This document shows, piece after piece, positions 60,079 through 64,000 of a DNA stretch of 64,000 bases; position 1 is the stretch's first letter; each line of letters begins with the position of its first letter. A model generated the notes under the pieces. It had not been told where the DNA came from. It did no database searches and saw only the letters and a program-made list of their open reading frames with translations. Origin of the DNA: Brachionus rotundiformis (taxonomy: Eukaryota > Rotifera > Eurotatoria > Ploima > Brachionidae). Made by a program: the position numbers and the translations under genes. The DNA lies in contig JAESIW010000138.1 of the NCBI GenBank assembly GCA_016802295.1, forward strand, positions 1,063,904-1,127,903, given 5' to 3'.

Positions 60079-61888
60079 AATATTTAGATAAACTTTTAAT
60101 CGGTTTATTTTACACTTAAAATTAAATATTTTCAGTTTTAATTATTCATGGTTAAACAATAAATAAATTTTTTTAATTAATTATCTTTGACTATTCAAAA
60201 TTAAATTTCTAATGAAAAATTTTAATTTTTAAGTCACAGATAATTACTAAAATAAAATATTTATTTTTTCTCTTTATTGTCACAAATCCAAGTACCACTC
60301 GAATCACATAGCTGAATCGAAAAATAAAATTTAATTTAATTTTTTAAAATGGTTTTATTCTAAATTTTAATTTTGAAATTAAAAGAAAAAAAAACACTCA
60401 TAATTTTTGATTAATGAATTATCTAGTTGAGGCAAACGGCTCTAATTCAAGTGAAGTTAGTTGAATCTCATCATGATGATTATTATATTGAAACAAGAAG
60501 AGACTAACTACTTCACCTAAATTAAATCCGTATTTAAAGACTTATGACCATTGTCCAAAATGACGATGACTATCTAAAAGAAAACTAATGCCAAAAGAGT
60601 TAGATCTGACATTCAGATTCACAGAACTTAAATTTTCCCATTGTCATCTCTAGCCTTTTAGCTCAGTTATACTCTTTTTTTTTGTAAAATAGTAAAATAG
60701 TGAGCTTTGGCTAAAAAATTCTAGCTGTATTTATAACTTTTTTTCTTAATACTAATTTCTATTATCTATTAAAACTGCCTTTTGAGTATGTTAATCATGC
60801 TAGAGCTATCATATGACAATTTAAGTTCTAGTGTTTATATCTATAATAAAACAAGTAAAGAAGCCGATTGAGTTATCTTTATAGATAATATAATTTTATT
60901 TTAAGGCCGAGACAATTTAAAAATAAAAAACAACAGATTAAAGAAAACAACTCGTTTGACTTTATTGATACCTTTACTGCTCTAAGTGATTAAAATTCTA
61001 AATTATCGTCATTTTCAACACGAAATTAAGTCTTTATCTCTTTAAGTAATTTTTTTTGTTCATTATTAAAGTAAATATTTAAAAAAGATAATTTTTATCT
61101 CTTTTTAAAAATTAAATACTTAAACTAGTTGTCAAAGGATCGTCCATATTGTGCAAGACTTATAAAATTAATAGTCGATTTTTGCCTTTTTGCCCCATTG
61201 GTCAACCGTTTACCTGACATAAATTTCCAAGCAATTTGTGAAATTATTTTTCTAAATTAATATTTTCTTAAGTTTTTTAGTTGAGTTTTATTTATATTCA
61301 TTCTTTAAAGAGTATATTAAAACAAAAACATAATTTAGATAATATTTATAATACTCTGGTTTATTACTGATGCGAAAAAGGCCTCTTGGCTTCTAAGTCC
61401 AGTTGATTTTTTATAGACCATTAAAATTTATTTCAAAGCTAGAAAAATTTAATATAATTTAGATAAAAAAAAAGCTTTATTATAAAATATAATTTAAATT
61501 TATTTGCCAAATAAGAACACCTTGTTTGAGCAAAAAATTATTATCATAGTTAAAAAACGATTAAAATTCAAAAGTTTTACAATAGAACCTCTCTCATGTT
61601 GTAAAAACGTTATTTAATAGCGAAATCTAATCAAGCTAAATTTGCTTATAAAATTATCTTAAACTTAAAATTAAAAATGTTATCAGTTATTATGAGTAAA
61701 TTAAATATTCCTCTTAAAATCCTATTTAAATTGTTCTCTCACTATTTTATCTTGTTACATATTGAACATAATTAAATTAAACAAATTTTAATTTTATTAA
61801 ATTGATTTTAGAAAATAATTTTAAAAAAAAATGAGATTTTATTTCATTTAAAACATAAAAAATAATTTTTAAATTAAAAAACTAAAAA
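60079..61888. other. Intergenic, convergent 3' ends
   Basis: AT-rich spacer of 1.8 kb between MED23 (+) and the C1orf50-like gene (-). No exon, RNA gene or mobile element was recognised. Confidence 0.5.
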
Positions 61889-62492
61889 TTAAATTACATC
61901 CCGTATTGATGCAATAGCAGGCTTGCTCATAACTTGACTAATTAGGGCTTTTCTTTCGTCTACGTGTTTCATCTGATCAATAGGTGTCCACGAGTTATCA
62001 TATTCTAGTCTATAGGCACCTAAAAATGTGTGCGGACAGCTGGAGCCCCAGTCACTTGGCGACATGATTGTCATGTACTTTTGACCGGATTCTCTTTCGT
62101 AATAGTAATAAACAGTTCCAGGTCGCTTCAGGACATTGCATGCCGCTTGGTGCAGTTCTTTTTCCATCTTGGCCTTTTCCAATATGCCTCTGGCTTGGTT
62201 CTGCAAGAACTGGATCTGCTCAATGATTATGTTCAATTTATTAGTTACATTTGATTGTATACTTTTATCAGCCTTGAAAACTATAAGTTTTTTTGGTAAA
62301 AAGAGGGCTTTAGAAGCTTACATTTTGAATTTGTTCTGCTAGAGCCATCAAGTCGGCGGTATAGTTCGGCTGTACCACTGAATTTTCCACAAGATTGGCT
62401 TAATATTCAAATTAGAATGTTGGCTTAATTTATTTTTTGTGCTTACCTTGGTCCTTCTCAAAGGTACCGCTAACTACTATTTGATTTTGCAT
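61889..62492 (-). CDS. C1orf50-family protein (4 small exons)
   Basis: Homologue of human C1orf50, a conserved protein of unknown function. Exons, reading down from 62492: MQNQIVVSGTFEKDQ; a second with ENSVVQPNYTADLMALAEQ; then ADKSIQSNVTNKLNII joined directly to the main block. The main block has EQIQFLQNQARGILEKAKM, ELHQAACNVLKRPGTVYYYY, ERESGQKYMTIMSPSDWGSS, CPHTFLGAYRLEYDNSWTP, close to human [40 protein letters not shown] and CPHDFLGAYKLQHDLSWTP. The stop is TAA at 61889. No enzymatic motif is known to me for this family. Confidence 0.9.
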
Positions 62493-62834
62493 TTTTTTTT
62501 AATTTTTTTTTCAATCCAATTCGGATCCTAAATAGGAAAAAGTCTAGTTATTATGTAAGAAATATATATTTTAGTTTATGTATGCCGACACACTTATTCT
62601 TTAAATTATGGAATGCAATTATGGCAAAAAATTGGCGTGCTTAAGTTTCTTAAAAAAATCTCAAGACAAATAATTCAAAGCTTGCATTTTAAACCAGACA
62701 GATTGAAGAGTTGGTTGTTGTTTTTTATCCTAGTATATACCAAGTGAATTATTTTACACTAAAACATATTTACTATAGAGATAAAAAATTATTCAATCAG
62801 CAAAAAGTATGATCAATAATTGAGTCATATATAG
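62493..62834. promoter_or_regulatory. Short bidirectional spacer (C1orf50-like / SLC35B4)
   Basis: 342 bases separate two start codons facing away from each other, so both promoters must overlap or lie here. No TATA or other core element is convincing in such AT-rich DNA. Confidence 0.45.
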
Positions 62835-64000
62835 ATGCATTATTTTTTCTCAATAGTAACTGTCTTTTTGGGCTGCTGCAGCAATGTGTTCTTTTTGGAA
62901 CTTCTTACCAAGTAATGTGACCATTTTCACAAGCTTTTTTTAAATATTTTTCTCAAGTGCCCACCCTGGCAGCGGTAATCTGATCACATTGGCACAATTT
63001 TTGTTCATATCGATCAAAGGATTCATATTTGAGCATCGATTTGGTACCAAAAAGTCCGTCATACCAATCAGGTAAACAAAAAAGATAATTCTAACAAATT
63101 TAAATTAAATTAACAAGAAAGTACATGAGTTTGGTGGTGATGTTTTTTGTGGTTAGTGTGGTCAATAATTATGCCCTTAATTTCAACATATCAATGCCAC
63201 TTCATATGATTTTTAGATCAGTAAAATAATTTTAATCCAAAATTAATAATTATTTATTTGTCAAAAAATAGGGTTCATTGATAGCCAATATGTTTTTAGG
63301 AATACTGATTCTTAATAAAAAATACTGCCTAAGAGAGTATCTATCAATTTTGTTTATCACAATTGGAATTGTCCTATGCACATTGGCCTCATCAACTGAA
63401 ATAAAGTCAGTAAACAAAGTATCAAATGAGTTTATTGATTTTGTCTGGTGGGTTGTTGGTAAAAAATTTAAATTATCAAATTAATGATCAATAATTAACT
63501 CAATTTATCGAAAAGGAATCTTGATGCTGACATTCGCGCTCTTGCTTTCAGCAGGCATGGGAATCATTCAGGAAAAATTGTATAAACATCATGGCAAACA
63601 TCCATCCGAAGCTCTTTATTATAATGTAATAAAAACTTAATAAATTTTATAAATTTAAATTGAAATTAAATAAATTTATCCAAAGCACGTACTGACACTG
63701 CCAGCTTTTATTCTACTTGGCAATGATTTATCAAACCAAGTGACCATTTTTAATAAATCAGAACCATATGATCTAGTCATGTTTAGTATTCCGATCATGT
63801 GGTTGTATCTAATTGGTAATACTTTGACACAATATGTTTGCATTAGTTCAGTTTTTGTGCTAACCACTGAATGCGCATCGTTGACGGTGACGCTCGTTTT
63901 GACACTTAGAAAATTTGTCAGTCTAATAATATCCATTATCTATTTTAAAAATCCGTTTACCATTTGGCATTGGATTGGTACACTGCTAGTATTTTCAGGA
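62835..64000 (+). CDS. SLC35B4: Nucleotide-sugar transporter SLC35B4 (cut by window end)
   Basis: Golgi/ER transporter for UDP-xylose and UDP-GlcNAc. Six exons seen: 62835-62911, 62958-63071, 63118-63220, 63272-63458, 63516-63625, 63686-64000; introns are 46, 46, 51, 57 and 60 bases, all GT-AG and in frame. It begins MHYFFSIVTVFLGCCSNVFF right after an in-frame TAG. Blocks matching the human protein: ELLTNAHPGSGNLITLAQF, FFVVSVVNNYALNFNISMPL, HMIFRSGSLIANM, FALLLSAGMGIIQEKLYK, TTECASLTVTLVLTLRKFVS and NPFTIWHWIGTLLVF. The reading frame runs off the window, so about 30 C-terminal residues are missing. A reverse-strand frame at 63676-63936 is its shadow. Confidence 0.96.

Noticed and set aside
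1..64000. CRISPR arrays, bacterial operons, prophage or plasmid genes
   Set aside because: No array of spaced repeats was seen, and spliced animal genes run throughout the window.

Overview
The window is nuclear DNA of a small-genome, ciliated animal. It is very AT-rich. Protein genes carry tiny introns (mostly 34-60 bases), there is one nuclear tRNA, and decayed retrotransposons and DNA transposons fill some spacers. Axonemal genes (DNAI1, NME8) exclude lineages without motile cilia. The low GC, very short introns, intronless receptor-type gene and LINE remnants would fit a monogonont rotifer such as Brachionus; that is an inference from character, not a match I could test.

Layout. 1-9740 is a gene-free AT-rich stretch with one LINE remnant (5640-6060). 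9741-12600 (-) is axonemal dynein intermediate chain DNAI1. 14097-15101 (+) is an intronless orphan receptor of the rhodopsin-like type. 15273-15344 (-) is tRNA-Glu(TTC). 19134-21892 (+) is a TBC1D25-type Rab GAP. 22600-24815 is a transposon patch: LINE remnant, foldback element, and a GC-rich element with a repeated terminal motif. 24915-26170 (-) is galactose mutarotase. 27144-29984 (-) is an NME8/TXNDC3 thioredoxin-NDP kinase. 30734-33683 (-) is a transmembrane semaphorin.

37316-46992 holds a duplicated SSBP1-DUS4L pair. The right-hand pair (44408-46213) is intact. The left-hand DUS4L has a 170-base deletion and a frameshift, although its neighbouring 1,978 bases look identical to the right copy. 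The spacer between the copies is full of transposon debris. 47794-51228 (-) is EFR3, 51479-52927 (-) is LSM3, 54277-60078 (+) is MED23, 61889-62492 (-) is a C1orf50-family gene, and 62835-64000 (+) is the 5' part of SLC35B4, cut by the window end.

The genes are unrelated housekeeping, ciliary and signalling genes, as expected for an animal chromosome; there is no operon-like functional cluster apart from the close SSBP1-DUS4L tandem. The most striking observation is in NME8: three tandem versions of the exon encoding the thioredoxin active site (29185-29783), with phases such that exactly one, and never zero or two, can be spliced in without a stop codon. Only one version keeps the redox CGPC motif.
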